DNA of 64,000 nt from Massilia sp. erpn (GCF_024400215.1 NZ_CP053748.1:5456001-5520000); one strand, 5' to 3'; numbered from the stretch's first letter, positions 44,322 through 54,265 are shown. The notes: a model not told the origin generated them from the sequence alone. A program made the numbers and translations.

Positions 44322-45857
44322 CTAGCGCGCACAGCGCCCTGGATCCTGCGGCGGCAGATATGCCCAGCGCACGGTGCGGCGCTGCTTCATATCGTTGCCC
44401 CAGGCCAGCTGCCAAGTGCCGGTGGCGGCGGCGCCAGCGATCAGCGCCAGCTGCTCGGGTGGATTGACAGGACCGGCACGGCCGTCCTTGCTCTGATCGT
44501 CCAGCACCATCGCGCCGCAGTTGTGCACGTCCTCGCTCCGCACCCAGGGGGATTTATGGTGACTGCCATCGATCAGCACCGCGATATCCGGCAAGCCGAA
44601 GGCGCGCAAATTTCCCCCCAGCCAGATGTCGGTGGCCACGATGCGCAGCGGCGCCGTGGTGTGCGAGCGCCAGGCCTGCTGCGTCGCCAGCGCCAATTCA
44701 GCCGCCGGGAAGTTGGCTCGCGTGGGGCGGCCGAAGTGTTCGGCCACCATGGATTTGCCCAGCACCAGGCCAGCGCACAACAGCACGTGCACGGCCACCG
44801 TCAGCATCGTCATCAGCTTCAGCAGACCCGCCGTCGTCACGGGACGCAGCAGCATCACCGCCAGCAAGCCGCTAAGCAGGAAGGCATTCGCACCCCAGCG
44901 CGCCTCCAGCCGGCTACCCGAGGCAAGGCCAAACAGGATCGTCACGGCCAGCGGCGACAGGGCGGCAATCCAGATAAACAGACGGTCGCGCTGCTGCAGC
45001 GGCAGCGCCTCCTGCTTCTCGCGCGGACGGCGCCATGCCAGCAACGCCAGCACCAGCAGCAACGGCAGCAGGCGATAAAACTGGGTGACGAGGAAGGAGC
45101 CGACACTGCCCAGCTTCGCGCCGAAGCCTTGCAGCGGCAGCACCACCGACTGCGCATATTGGAAAGGCGCGTAGTCGTTCTGCTGCAGCCAAAGCAGGTG
45201 CGGGCTTAGTGTCAGCAGGCAGACGGTGGCGCCCAGCAGTAGGCCAATCAGCGTGCGGCGGTGATGCAGGCTGCGGTCCAGCAGCAAATACAGCAGCAGG
45301 CCGGCCAGCGGCATGACGGCCACATACTTCACCAGAATCGATAGACCGGCGAAGAAGCCCGCGCCCGCCCAATGCAGCAGGCTGTCGCGCCGCGTCGCCA
45401 GGAAGAAGGCCAGGGTCGCCGCAGCCTGGAACGGCAGCAGCGCCGTATTGTGGTTGTAGCTGTCGGCGCCCGCGTTGTGGTACAGGATCAAGGATGTCAG
45501 CAGCACGGACAGCGCGGCCTGCGCCGGCGGCAGGAACTCGCGCGCCAGGCGCCAGCTCAGGACCAGCGCGATTACGATGGCCGCCTGCGCCATCATCAGC
45601 GGCAGCGCCACCGATGGATTGGTAAACTGCAGCACGCCATGCATGATCCACGATGGCAGCGGCGGATGCTTCCAGTAGCCGCCTTCGATCGCCGCCCCCC
45701 ACACCAGCTGCTCGGCCGAATCCAGTTCGGTCGAGCTATACGCCAATCCCCCGGCTACGCCCCAGATCAGGATCTGTGCCAGACCGAGCACGATCAGCAG
45801 ATTGGAAAGGCGGCGGCCGGAAGGCAGCGCTGTGGTGGGAAGAAACATTGATTGCAT
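44322..45857 (-). CDS. GT39/ArnT-like membrane glycosyltransferase
   Basis: A 511-aa polytopic protein with about ten helices. The first extracytoplasmic loop has the polyprenyl-phosphate-sugar transferase pattern: an acidic STELDSAEQ segment, then YWKHPPLPSWI, which corresponds to the DHPPL-type motif of ArnT/PMT-like enzymes. A C-terminal soluble part of about 120 residues follows the last helix. Such enzymes move a sugar from a lipid carrier to lipid A or protein on the periplasmic face. The start could be 45857 or 45848; neither has a strong ribosome site. Confidence 0.83.
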   Translation of the reverse strand: MQSMFLPTTALPSGRRLSNLLIVLGLAQILIWGVAGGLAYSSTELDSAEQLVWGAAIEGGYWKHPPLPSWIMHGVLQFTNPSVALPLMMAQAAIVIALVLSWRLAREFLPPAQAALSVLLTSLILYHNAGADSYNHNTALLPFQAAATLAFFLATRRDSLLHWAGAGFFAGLSILVKYVAVMPLAGLLLYLLLDRSLHHRRTLIGLLLGATVCLLTLSPHLLWLQQNDYAPFQYAQSVVLPLQGFGAKLGSVGSFLVTQFYRLLPLLLVLALLAWRRPREKQEALPLQQRDRLFIWIAALSPLAVTILFGLASGSRLEARWGANAFLLSGLLAVMLLRPVTTAGLLKLMTMLTVAVHVLLCAGLVLGKSMVAEHFGRPTRANFPAAELALATQQAWRSHTTAPLRIVATDIWLGGNLRAFGLPDIAVLIDGSHHKSPWVRSEDVHNCGAMVLDDQSKDGRAGPVNPPEQLALIAGAAATGTWQLAWGNDMKQRRTVRWAYLPPQDPGRCAR

Positions 45858-46036
45858 ATTGCTCAAGCATGGAAAGATTTCGCATGTATCGTAATGTATC
45901 AATCGCGCGGAAGCTAGAAAAATAGGCGCCAAAGCGCCTTTTCTTCATCGACCGTTAAGTCAGATCCACGATGACACGGACTTGCAAATGAGTTAAAGTT
46001 TCAATAAATATCTTCAATATTCGGCAATACCCCATC

Positions 46037-46570
46037 ATGCTGCCCACCCTGCTCCGCACGCAAAGACTGGTTCTGCGCGAACCGCGTCCCGAGGACGCCG
46101 CTGTGATTTTTGAGTCCTACACCCAGGATATGGATGTGGCGCGCTATATGGTTTGGCGGCCGCATACGTCGCTGCGCCAAACCAAAAACTTCATCGAAGG
46201 CTGCATCAACCGGTGGGAGAGCAATCAAAGCCGCCCCTATATCCTGGCCTTGGCGGAGCGTGAGGATGTCCCAATCGGCATGCTGGATGCGCTGGTTTTT
46301 TCGCACACCGTGGACATCGGCTATGTACTGGGCCGCGAATATTGGGGCACCGGCCTCATGCCCGAGGCCATTCTGGCCTTCTGCGACGCCGCCCTCGCCC
46401 TGCCGGACTACTTCCGCATACAAGCCACCTGCGATACCGAAAACCGGCCCTCGGCACGCACGCTGGAAAAATCCGGCTTCAAGCGCGAAGGCCGGCTGGA
46501 ACGTTATATCGTCCACCCCAACCTTGGCCACGAACCACGGGCATCGTTCATGTATTCGCGCTGCAAATAA
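46037..46570 (+). CDS. GNAT family N-acetyltransferase
   Basis: A 177-aa acetyltransferase of the RimJ/RimL type: LRTQRLVLREPRPEDAAVI at the start, DIGYVLGREYWGTGLMPEA as the acetyl-CoA loop, and CDTENRPSARTLEKSGF near the end. The substrate is unknown. It is convergent with the small operon that follows. Confidence 0.9.
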   Translation: MLPTLLRTQRLVLREPRPEDAAVIFESYTQDMDVARYMVWRPHTSLRQTKNFIEGCINRWESNQSRPYILALAEREDVPIGMLDALVFSHTVDIGYVLGREYWGTGLMPEAILAFCDAALALPDYFRIQATCDTENRPSARTLEKSGFKREGRLERYIVHPNLGHEPRASFMYSRCK

Positions 46571-46582
46571 GCCGGCATCGGC

Positions 46583-46969
46583 TCATGCCTCGTATTGATC
46601 CTTCAGCTCAAGGTAGACGCGCTTGCAGTGCTCGAAGTATTCCTTTTCATCGCGCTTTCTCTGCGCGGCCTCTTCTCCGCTGCTTGGCGCATCCGCAACC
46701 GAGGTTTCGATAAGCTGGACTGTGACCGTGTCGCCTACCTGAAGCGGATGCAGCGACAGCCATCTGAGATGCTCGTCGGCCGCATCGTTTTTTCGCGCAG
46801 TCAGGCCGCCAATATTCAGATGCAGGTCAACGGCTTGCCCCGCCTCATCCGGTTTGGTTTCCGCCCCAAGCGTGCCAACGCAATTGATAATCGCGTTTAG
46901 GACCGCCAGATCATCGGCGCCAGCCACAATCGGGGCGCCATCGTTAATGCTGACCTTTAAAGCGTACAT
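46583..46969 (-). CDS. Small soluble protein, unknown
   Basis: A 128-aa protein: a beta-rich N-terminal half (ALKVSINDGAPIVAGADD) and a charged helical C-terminus (QRKRDEKEYFEHCKRVYLEL). No family recognised. The ATG at 46969 follows GGAGCGGGG and overlaps the GNAT gene upstream by 13 bp. It is the last cistron of a four-gene minus-strand unit. Confidence 0.68.
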   Translation of the reverse strand: MYALKVSINDGAPIVAGADDLAVLNAIINCVGTLGAETKPDEAGQAVDLHLNIGGLTARKNDAADEHLRWLSLHPLQVGDTVTVQLIETSVADAPSSGEEAAQRKRDEKEYFEHCKRVYLELKDQYEA

Positions 46970-47460
46970 TCCCCGCTCCTCCATTCCATTTTCTGCACCT
47001 TGATGTGCGGATGGCTGTCCAGCGTTTCCCATTCCGGCAAAAAGGCGAATCCCTGCTTTTCGTACAGAGCCACCGCGCGGCTGTTTTCAGGGGAAACGGT
47101 CAGCACAATCCGCCGATGTCCTTGCGCGCCTGCGCCGGCCTTGACCGCCTCCACCAGACCGGCGGCAATATCCTGGCCGCGGAATGCGGGATTGACCCAC
47201 ATGGCGATCAGATTGCATTCCGCTGCGGCGCTCAAGCCATAGCCGATCAATCCCACGGCCTTATCGCCGACAAAGGCCAGCAAATACGTCCTCGGCGTGC
47301 GGCCTGCCGCGTTGTCGCGCCACAGCGCTTCATCGCTGGCGGCGGCGTCCGCGTAGTTCCATCCAAATGCAGTGGGCGACTCAAGCAGGGAGGCAAGCCG
47401 CAGTTCCTTCAAGGCTTCCCAGTCGGATTCAGTGGTGGTGCGAATAGTGATTGTGGACAT
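46957..47460 (-). CDS. GNAT family N-acetyltransferase
   Basis: A 167-aa acetyltransferase: TIRTTTESDWEALKELRLAS, MWVNPAFRGQDIAAGLVEAV (acetyl-CoA loop R-G-x-D-I-A/G) and VSPENSRAVALYEKQGF. It is translated in series with its neighbours (2 bp after the gene upstream, 13-bp overlap with the gene downstream). Substrate unknown. Confidence 0.9.
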   Translation of the reverse strand: MSTITIRTTTESDWEALKELRLASLLESPTAFGWNYADAAASDEALWRDNAAGRTPRTYLLAFVGDKAVGLIGYGLSAAAECNLIAMWVNPAFRGQDIAAGLVEAVKAGAGAQGHRRIVLTVSPENSRAVALYEKQGFAFLPEWETLDSHPHIKVQKMEWRSGECTL

Positions 47461-47462
47461 AT

Positions 47463-47789
47463 TTACTTAAACAGGTTGGAGCCAAAGAGCGCATCCAGCG
47501 CTTCCGCATCCAGGCGTACTTCCGGGCTGTCTGGATGCGACAATATTTCACCAGCCTTCAGCATTTCCCGCAACCGCCTGGACGCCAGCGACACCGCCAG
47601 ACACAATGCCTGCAAGGAGGTGTCGCCATAAATATCGGGGTAACGCTCATCGACGACAAGGGCGCAAGCCCAGGCTCCGTCAGCCGGATATGGCCTGCCG
47701 ATCTGGATATTGATCTCAGCCTGCTCGCCGCTTTCCCCTCGCCGCAGCAGGGCGTGGGAAGCGATGAATTCCGGGTCCGGCATGCGCAT
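47463..47789 (-). CDS. Small protein, DUF6968-like
   Basis: A 108-aa protein: a strand-rich part with INIQIGRPYPADGAWACALVV, then GDTSLQALCLAVSLASRRL. The pattern reminds me of DUF6968, which I hold with low certainty. The ATG at 47789 has AAGGA at proper spacing and avoids overlap with the preceding gene. It sits between a nucleotidyltransferase and a GNAT gene. Confidence 0.65.
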   Translation of the reverse strand: MRMPDPEFIASHALLRRGESGEQAEINIQIGRPYPADGAWACALVVDERYPDIYGDTSLQALCLAVSLASRRLREMLKAGEILSHPDSPEVRLDAEALDALFGSNLFK

Positions 47790-47800
47790 GATCCAGTTCC

Positions 47801-48373
47801 TTAAAAAATCACGGTGGCCTGGGGCCATCGTTTTAGATACTGCTTTTGCTCGATCCGCTCGCGGTAAGTTTCAAGGCTGACGCGCGCCGGATTGCGTCGT
47901 ATCGTCATGGAGAAAAGATCCTCCAAGCCGTGCGGAGCGATGATGTTCAGGGCCGCGCTCGAATCGAGGAAGACGCCGACCGAGGTGGCATATTCCGGCC
48001 ATGACGCCACCGCCTCGTCCAGCGAAGTCAAAGCATCAACCGGGTGGCCGAAGTACTGCTCGAACCAGAGGTGAACGCGGGCCTGATTAGTCACTTCCCA
48101 TTTTTGCGATGGCATCAGCTGCGACAAGCACCTTTGCAAATCGGCCTCGCGCTCGCCGTCCAGATTGGCGGCATCGAAGTAAGCGAGGTCGATATCGGCA
48201 AGTTGACTTGGCGCCGCATAGCCATGCAGATGGTCCCACACCAGATTGCGCACCACGCCCGCCCCGATGCACCATGACTCCAGCCCGAAGCTGGCAGCAG
48301 CGTGCAAAGCATCCATAAACCATGGCGTAGCGGCCGCGATTCCGGCCAGGCGCTGCTCCAGAAGCAAAGTCAT
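47801..48373 (-). CDS. Nucleotidyltransferase family protein (NTP_transf_6 type)
   Basis: A 190-aa protein with the pattern of this family: WCIGAGVVRNLVWDHLHG near the N-terminus, the metal-binding DIDLAYFD (Asp-x-Asp), and HLWFEQYFG followed by ATSVGVFLD. These proteins have a nucleotidyltransferase fold but no established reaction. AGGA precedes the ATG. It is the first gene of the four-gene unit 48373-46583. Confidence 0.87.
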   Translation of the reverse strand: MTLLLEQRLAGIAAATPWFMDALHAAASFGLESWCIGAGVVRNLVWDHLHGYAAPSQLADIDLAYFDAANLDGEREADLQRCLSQLMPSQKWEVTNQARVHLWFEQYFGHPVDALTSLDEAVASWPEYATSVGVFLDSSAALNIIAPHGLEDLFSMTIRRNPARVSLETYRERIEQKQYLKRWPQATVIF

Positions 48374-48629
48374 TTCATCCTAAAGTAGTGGCGCAATTGT
48401 CCTTGGCCTGCCTACTGACAGGTGGACCAATTCTCAAACACCTACGTGTTACCCAACGCCGAACATCCAACAATCGGCAATTTACGTCCCAAAGCGGAAG
48501 TAGCGCACTCTAAATATTTTGAATGCAGTGAATTGATGCTCACGCCCCTGAACAGACCTTTGCTCTGATCAATTGCCCGGTTAATTGGCCGGTGAAAACC
48601 TAACCAATCCGACCTCTTCCGATTTAAGC
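48374..48629. other. Non-coding AT-richer spacer
   Basis: Between the nucleotidyltransferase start and the stop of the NTF2-like gene. It is visibly less GC-rich than the surroundings, together with the following gene. I see no convincing gene, tRNA or strong promoter; imperfect short dyads such as CAATTGCCCGGTTAATTGGCCGG are present. Confidence 0.5.
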
Positions 48630-49142
48630 TTATTTATCCGTATCAGTTACCGGTTTGTGTTCATAACTATATATACGCGCTATTTTCCAAGCACCGTCCT
48701 GGAGCAACATGAGGTGCGTGAAAGAGGCCCTCAACGTTCTCTTCACCACTTTTCCTGACTCAGTACTAAAGAAATCATGCTCACCCATGACTAGGGCACC
48801 ATAAATGTCTTTTCCCTTGCGCAATGGAAGTATGCGGAGAGTTTCAGGAACAACCATACGGCGACCTCGGTTCTTGGCACCATCCATTCCGGCGTTGACT
48901 TTGGCCAATGCTTCATACCCTATTATTGAGCCGCCAAGATCATGATAGAACTCGACATCGCTGGTGAGATAGACCTTCAATGCAGTGGAATGTGAAAAAT
49001 TAAAGTCGTTCCAGTAGGCATCGTCAGCTTTTCTAACCTGTGCTTCCCAGTCGGTATTTTGGTCTGCGGCTATAACAGGCGACATGACAGCGAAAGTGAC
49101 GAGATAGATAGCAGTAACGAAGGATTTTATGAATTTGCGCAT
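48630..49142 (-). CDS. Exported NTF2/SnoaL-like protein
   Basis: A 170-aa protein with a signal peptide (1-25). The mature part fits the DUF4440/SnoaL-like fold: WEAQVRKADDAYWNDF, LTSDVEFYHDLGGSIIGYEA and a final WKIARIYSYE. Members are enzymes or binding modules with a cone-shaped fold; the role is unknown. The codon use and base composition are clearly more AT-rich than neighbouring genes, a sign of recent transfer. Confidence 0.8.
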   Translation of the reverse strand: MRKFIKSFVTAIYLVTFAVMSPVIAADQNTDWEAQVRKADDAYWNDFNFSHSTALKVYLTSDVEFYHDLGGSIIGYEALAKVNAGMDGAKNRGRRMVVPETLRILPLRKGKDIYGALVMGEHDFFSTESGKVVKRTLRASFTHLMLLQDGAWKIARIYSYEHKPVTDTDK

Positions 49143-49348
49143 ATTTGACTCGACATGAAGTAAATGGACCCAAGGTCCTTACAGGAAGTATCTCTAACCG
49201 ACGTCTGCGCCTGGCCGATAGCACCCCGCGAGAACTTTAACTCATCCGATAATTTATGTCAGGTCCAATCTGATCCAGCGCAGGCTATGAAAATTTTCAT
49301 TCTTCCGGCAGCTGACGTCAGATTAACTCTAAGCCAGCCACAGAAAAA

Positions 49349-49370
49349 AAAGGACGCCGCAGCGTCCTTT
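49349..49370 (-). terminator. Rho-independent terminator of the MCP-cheW unit
   Basis: On the minus strand a 9-bp perfect stem (AAAGGACGC / GCGTCCTTT, 4-nt loop) is followed by eight T residues. It lies about 20 bp past the MCP stop codon. Confidence 0.92.
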
Positions 49371-49391
49371 ATCTTCAAGCGGTAGAACGCA

Positions 49392-50975
49392 TTACCGTCC
49401 CAGGCGCAGCGCGGGCTTACCGCCCATTTGACCAACGTTGAACACGCTGACCACCTGCGCCAGGCTGTGCGCCTGGTGCTGCATGGATTCGGCCGCTGCC
49501 GCCGATTCCTCCACCAGAGCCGCATTCTGCTGCGTGACCTGGTCCATCTGGCCGATGGCGCGCGAAACTTCCTCGATGCCCACGCTCTGCTCCGAGCTGG
49601 CCGCCGTGATCTCGGAAATGATGTCGCTGACGCGGTGCACGCTGGCGACGATTTCTTCCATCGTGCTACCGGCTTCGGCCACCAGTTTGCTGCCCTGGTT
49701 GACCTTCTCCACCGAGTCGCCGATCAGTTCCTTGATCTCTTTTGCCGCCGACGCCGAGCGCTGCGCCAGATTGCGCACTTCCGACGCCACCACCGCGAAG
49801 CCGCGGCCCTGCTCACCGGCGCGCGCCGCTTCCACGGCGGCGTTCAGCGCCAGGATATTGGTCTGGAAGGCGATGCCGTCGATGACCGAGATGATGTCCA
49901 CGATCTTGCGCGAGGATTCGTTGATCGACTCCATCGTACCCACCACATTCGTCACCACGCTGCCGCCGCGCACCGCCACCGAAGCGGCAGCGCTGGCCAG
50001 CTGATTGGCCTGGCGAGCATTATCGGCATTCTGGCGCACGGTCGATGTCAGTTCCTCCATCGAGGAGGCGGTTTCTTCCAGCGCGCTGGCCTGTTCTTCG
50101 GTACGCGAAGAGAGATCCTGGTTGCCGGCTGCGATTTCGGACGACGAGGTATTGATGCTGTCGGTGCCGTTGCGCACTTCGGTCACGATATTCAGCAGCG
50201 ACTGGTTCATATCCTTCAGCGCCTGCAGCAGCTGACCGGTTTCGTCGCTGCCCGCCACGTCGATTTGGCCGCTCAGATCGCCCGACGCGACGCGGCGCGC
50301 GGCGTCCACGGCGCGGCTCAGCGGCGCGGTGATGCCCACGGTGAGCAGCCAGGCGCAGACGGCGCCAAAGCCCAGCACCAGCACCGACAGCACCAGCAGC
50401 AAGGTGCGGCTGTTGATGGCGATGCCCTCGATATGGCGTGCGGTCGCGTCGATCTTCTCGCGCTGCATTTTCAGCAGATCCTGCACCAGCGACTGGTATT
50501 TGGCAGCGCCGGGCACGAAGGTTTTCTCGAACACTTCCTGCGCCGGTTCCAGTTCGCCGGCCGATTTCAGCTTGGCCACCTGGTCGCGCGAACTCAGATA
50601 AACCTTGCGCTGTTCCATGGACTTGGTGAACAGCGCCTTCTCGTCCTCGTCCTGCAGCAGGTCTTCGATTTTCTTTTGCAGTTCGGCCGAAGCGGCGCTG
50701 GAGGATTTCGACTCTTCCGCGAAATAGGCACCCAGGCTTTGGTCGCTGCTGCGCGCAATGGCCGTGGTGCGGCGGATGGCGCTGTCGATGCGGCTGTGCC
50801 AGTCGCTGATCATGCGTTCCTTGGCCAGCGGGGTTTCCATCATGTCCTTGGTCGCCTGCGCCACCTGCTGCAGGCGCCACATGCCGATGCCGGTGATCAG
50901 CATGCAGAAGGCGAGAATGATGGCAAAGCCGATGGCCAGGCGCTTGCCGATGCTGATGTGATTGAGTGCGTTCAT
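49392..50975 (-). CDS. Methyl-accepting chemotaxis protein
   Basis: A 527-aa chemoreceptor. TM1 is at about 10-30, a four-helix-bundle periplasmic sensor (about 31-185), TM2 at about 190-211, a HAMP domain to about 264, and the signalling domain. The hairpin tip [22 protein letters not shown] is partly recognisable ([15 protein letters not shown]). There is no CheR-tethering pentapeptide at the C-terminus. It signals to CheA through CheW, encoded 13 bp upstream in the same unit. The ligand is unknown. Confidence 0.95.
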   Translation of the reverse strand: MNALNHISIGKRLAIGFAIILAFCMLITGIGMWRLQQVAQATKDMMETPLAKERMISDWHSRIDSAIRRTTAIARSSDQSLGAYFAEESKSSSAASAELQKKIEDLLQDEDEKALFTKSMEQRKVYLSSRDQVAKLKSAGELEPAQEVFEKTFVPGAAKYQSLVQDLLKMQREKIDATARHIEGIAINSRTLLLVLSVLVLGFGAVCAWLLTVGITAPLSRAVDAARRVASGDLSGQIDVAGSDETGQLLQALKDMNQSLLNIVTEVRNGTDSINTSSSEIAAGNQDLSSRTEEQASALEETASSMEELTSTVRQNADNARQANQLASAAASVAVRGGSVVTNVVGTMESINESSRKIVDIISVIDGIAFQTNILALNAAVEAARAGEQGRGFAVVASEVRNLAQRSASAAKEIKELIGDSVEKVNQGSKLVAEAGSTMEEIVASVHRVSDIISEITAASSEQSVGIEEVSRAIGQMDQVTQQNAALVEESAAAAESMQHQAHSLAQVVSVFNVGQMGGKPALRLGR

Positions 50976-50988
50976 GGTGACGGCCCTC

Positions 50989-51474
50989 TTAGGCGACGGC
51001 GCTTTCGATCAGTCCCATGTCTTCGCTGGACATCAGCTTGTCGATGTCCACCAGGATCAGCATGCGCTCTTCCAGCGTGCCCAGGCCCACGATATGTTCG
51101 GTATTGATGGTCGAACCCATTTCCGGGGCTGGCTTGATCTGCTCGGGTTCGAGCGTGGTCACGTCGGACACGCTGTCGACCACCATGCCGACCACGCGCG
51201 AGCCGATATTGAGGATGATGACGACGGTGAACTGGTTGTAGTTCGGCGTGCCCAGGTTGAACTTGATGCGCATGTCGACGATCGGCACGATCAGGCCACG
51301 CAGATTGACCACGCCCTTGACGAATTCCGGCGCATTGGCAATACGGGTCGGCGTTTCGTAGCTGCGGATCTCGCTGACTTTCTGGATGTCGATGCCGTAT
51401 TCTTCCTGGCCCAGGGTAAAGGCCAGGTATTCGGCTGCCGCGCCGGTCGATTGCACTTGTGCGTCTTGGGACAT
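50989..51474 (-). CDS. cheW: Chemotaxis coupling protein CheW
   Basis: A 161-aa Che[49 protein letters not shown] (the conserved NLRG core) and [17 protein letters not shown]. It links chemoreceptors to the CheA kinase. No cheA, cheY, cheR or cheB is in the window, so this pair is a satellite of a main cluster elsewhere. Confidence 0.95.
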   Translation of the reverse strand: MSQDAQVQSTGAAAEYLAFTLGQEEYGIDIQKVSEIRSYETPTRIANAPEFVKGVVNLRGLIVPIVDMRIKFNLGTPNYNQFTVVIILNIGSRVVGMVVDSVSDVTTLEPEQIKPAPEMGSTINTEHIVGLGTLEERMLILVDIDKLMSSEDMGLIESAVA

Positions 51475-51615
51475 GATGATTCCTTATCGTGGGCGATTTA
51501 ACGCGCCGCTGTATCACTCGCAGCACGAAAGTTCATTGGTAAATATCAGCCCTCAATGTTACCCTAAGCCAAGTTTTTTAGCAGCAAATTTAGTGCCATG
51601 TGGCAACTGAAATTC

Positions 51616-52119
51616 TCAGTAACCGGGCGTCAATTTGGCCCGAAACAGGAAGTTCTGCTGGCAAGGCTGGCCGCTGCACAGGGCCGGTTTGTATTTGGTG
51701 GCCATCAGCGCCATGGCCATGATCTCGCTGGCCTTCTCGTCCGGCGAGCTATACACCAGCACATTCAGCGGCTTACCCGCGGGGTCCACTACCACTTCCA
51801 TATCCACCAGGCCATTGGCGTGAACCTTGGCATGCACCTTGGACATCGTCATGTAAAGCTCAGCCAGCCCCTTCTCTGGAAACGGCGGCTCGTCGTTTTC
51901 CTTCATGTTTTCGTAGGGCTTTTTCACGATGCGCTTTTGTTCGGGCGTGAAATCCCGGTATGGCTTGTCCAGCGGGATATTGCCGGTGGCGGCCTCACGC
52001 TTGATATGGCTGCCGGTCTGCGCCTCTTCCCGCTTGAGCGTGAAGCGCTCCTGCGCCACCGCCCCCAGGCTCACGGCCATCACAACGCCCGCCAGCGTCA
52101 TCAGACGTCCTGTCCGCAT
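51616..52119 (-). CDS. Exported protein with TonB C-terminal-like domain
   Basis: A 167-aa protein with a signal peptide (1-22). The C-terminal 75 residues (VHANGLVDMEVVVDPAGKPL and KASEIMAMALMATKYKPALC) follow the TonB-C pattern of a beta-strand, D-x-x-G turn, helix and K-Y-x-P-A. Without a membrane anchor or the Pro-rich spacer it is not an energy transducer; it may be a free periplasmic TonB-C module. Two Cys near the end (SGQPCQQ) may form a disulfide. Confidence 0.72.
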   Translation of the reverse strand: MRTGRLMTLAGVVMAVSLGAVAQERFTLKREEAQTGSHIKREAATGNIPLDKPYRDFTPEQKRIVKKPYENMKENDEPPFPEKGLAELYMTMSKVHAKVHANGLVDMEVVVDPAGKPLNVLVYSSPDEKASEIMAMALMATKYKPALCSGQPCQQNFLFRAKLTPGY

Positions 52120-52249
52120 TTCCCTCCAATAATTATCAAAAATCCATTATTACTCACAAACAATAAATTAACAACTATGAGTTACAACGGCGCTGCGGCA
52201 TTCATGCCACAATGGCGTGCTTCCCCGAACCCGAAACAGAAGAGCAAGA

Positions 52250-52915
52250 ATGAATGAACTGTTGAATAGCTGGCAGCCGCGCCTGATCGCGCTGGCCAGC
52301 GCGGCGAGCGACAGCGATGGTGCGCACGACACCAATCACTTGCATCGCGTCTGGCGCAACGCCTCCCTGCTGCTGAACGATTATCCCGAGGCCGATGCCC
52401 TGGTCGTGCTGGCGGCCTGCTATCTGCACGATCTGGTGAACCTGCCCAAGAATCATCCGGAACGCCATCTGGCTTCGCGCCAGGCCGCCGTCCTGGCGCA
52501 GCAGCAGCTGGCCGCGCTGGACTTCCCGGCCGAGCGTCTGGCCGCCGTGGCGCATGCGATCGAAACGCACAGCTTCTCGGCCGCCCTGCCGCCGCACACC
52601 ATCGAAGCCAAGATCGTACAGGACGCCGACCGTCTCGACGCCCTCGGCGCCGTCGGCCTGGCGCGCCTGTTCTACACCGCCGGCCGCATGGGTTCCGCCC
52701 TGGCCCACGCCGACGATCCGCTGGCCCAGCGCCGCGCACGCGACGACAAGGCCTATTCCCTCGACCATATCGAGGTCAAGCTGGCCACCCTGCCCGGCAT
52801 GATGCAGACCGCCGCCGGCAAGCGCCTCGGCATGGAACGCATGCAGCAGCTGTATGCCTTCCGCGATAACTTTGTGGCCGAATGGGCCGCGCTTCCCGCC
52901 AGCGAGACGCCATGA
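52250..52915 (+). CDS. HD domain phosphohydrolase
   Basis: A 221-aa protein with the HD superfamily metal site: H in TNHLHRVWRNA, HD in CYLHDLVNLP, and D in QDADRLDALGAVG. It resembles E. coli YedJ and related putative nucleotide phosphohydrolases. The start ATG at 52250 follows AGAGCAAGA. It overlaps the MFS gene by 4 bp (ATGA), so the two are co-translated. Confidence 0.88.
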   Translation: MNELLNSWQPRLIALASAASDSDGAHDTNHLHRVWRNASLLLNDYPEADALVVLAACYLHDLVNLPKNHPERHLASRQAAVLAQQQLAALDFPAERLAAVAHAIETHSFSAALPPHTIEAKIVQDADRLDALGAVGLARLFYTAGRMGSALAHADDPLAQRRARDDKAYSLDHIEVKLATLPGMMQTAAGKRLGMERMQQLYAFRDNFVAEWAALPASETP

Positions 52916-54198
52916 GCCAGCCTGAAATGCAAACTTCCGCCAGCGGCACCCCAAGCGCGGCCGATGCAGATAGCGGGGCCAAAGGCGGCCGCCTCGGCTT
53001 CGTACTGGTCTCCATCTTCATCGACATGTTGGGCCTGGGCTTGGTGGTGCCGGTGCTGCCGCTGCTGGTGGGCGAATTCGTTCCGGTGCGCGACCAGCAG
53101 GCGCTGTGGTACGGCATCATGGGGGCCATCTTCGGCCTGATGCAGTTCTTCTGCATGCCGATACTGGGCGCGCTCAGCGACCGCGTGGGCCGCCGCCCGG
53201 TGCTGCTGTATTCGATGGCCGGCATGGGCCTGGGCTTCCTGATCACCGCCTGGGCGCCCAACCTGGCCTGGCTACTGCTGGCGCGCGTGGTGGGCGGCAT
53301 GTCCTCGGCCAGCATGGCGGTGGCCTCGGCCTATGCTTCCGATATTTCGACGCCGGAAAACCGCGCCAAGAGCTTCGGCAAGATCGGCGCCGCCTTCGGC
53401 CTGGGCTTCATCTGCGGCCCGATGCTGGGCGGCCTGCTGGGCGATGTGAGCCTGCACCTGCCCTTCGTCATCGCCGCCGCGCTGTCGGCCGCCAACTTCA
53501 TCTACGGCTGGTTCTTCGTGCCCGAATCGCTGCCGCCCGAACGGCGCAGCAAATTCAATCCGGCCAAGCTGAATCCCCTGGCCGGCCTGACGCGCCTGAG
53601 CCGCCGCCGCGACATCCGCGGCCTGCTGGTCGCCTATGCCTTCATGACCCTGGCCCAGGTCGGACTGCACAGTACCTGGGTGCTGTACAACCACTTCCGC
53701 TTCGGCTGGAACCCGACCCAGAACGGCATTTCCCTGTTCTGCGTCGGCTTGATGGCCGCCGTGGTGCAGGCCGGCATGCTCGGCATGCTGATCAAGCGTT
53801 TCGGCGAAGTGAAGCTGGCCCTCATGGGCCTGGGTTCGGGCTTTGTCGTGTATACGCTGTACGGCATGGCGACGCAGGGCTGGATGATGTACGTCTTCAT
53901 CTTCTGCAATCTGCTGGCCTTTACCACCGGGCCAGCCATGCAGGCGATCTTCTCCAAATCCACGCCGCCGGCTGAACAGGGCGAGTTGATGGGGTCTCTG
54001 CAATCGATCAATGCGGTCGGCATCATCTGCATGCCCTTGATCGGCAGCGCGATCCTGGGCGTAGTGAGCCACCTGCCGGCCGGCGACTGGCGCATGGGGG
54101 CCAGCTTCTTCATGTGCGCCATCCTGCAGGGGCTGGCGATTGTCGTGGCAAGGCGCTATTTCGCCCGCAGCAGCTTGGCTTTTCAGGCAAATTCATAG
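52912..54198 (+). CDS. MFS transporter, TetA/TCR-like
   Basis: A 428-aa major facilitator with 12 helices. The first helix (IFIDMLGLGLVVPVLPLL) and the loop 2-3 motif GALSDRVGRRPVLL are those of the Tet drug:H+ antiporter subfamily; a GGMSSASMAVASAYASDIS helix follows. The N-terminal 25 residues are polar. Export of a small molecule is likely, the substrate unknown. Coupled to the HD gene. Confidence 0.9.
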   Translation: MSQPEMQTSASGTPSAADADSGAKGGRLGFVLVSIFIDMLGLGLVVPVLPLLVGEFVPVRDQQALWYGIMGAIFGLMQFFCMPILGALSDRVGRRPVLLYSMAGMGLGFLITAWAPNLAWLLLARVVGGMSSASMAVASAYASDISTPENRAKSFGKIGAAFGLGFICGPMLGGLLGDVSLHLPFVIAAALSAANFIYGWFFVPESLPPERRSKFNPAKLNPLAGLTRLSRRRDIRGLLVAYAFMTLAQVGLHSTWVLYNHFRFGWNPTQNGISLFCVGLMAAVVQAGMLGMLIKRFGEVKLALMGLGSGFVVYTLYGMATQGWMMYVFIFCNLLAFTTGPAMQAIFSKSTPPAEQGELMGSLQSINAVGIICMPLIGSAILGVVSHLPAGDWRMGASFFMCAILQGLAIVVARRYFARSSLAFQANS

Positions 54199-54265
54199 AG
54201 AATGAAGTCAGCCAGGACGCCAGCCTGCGGGGGCGGGCAGCGTCCGGCGTCTTGAGCGAGATGCC

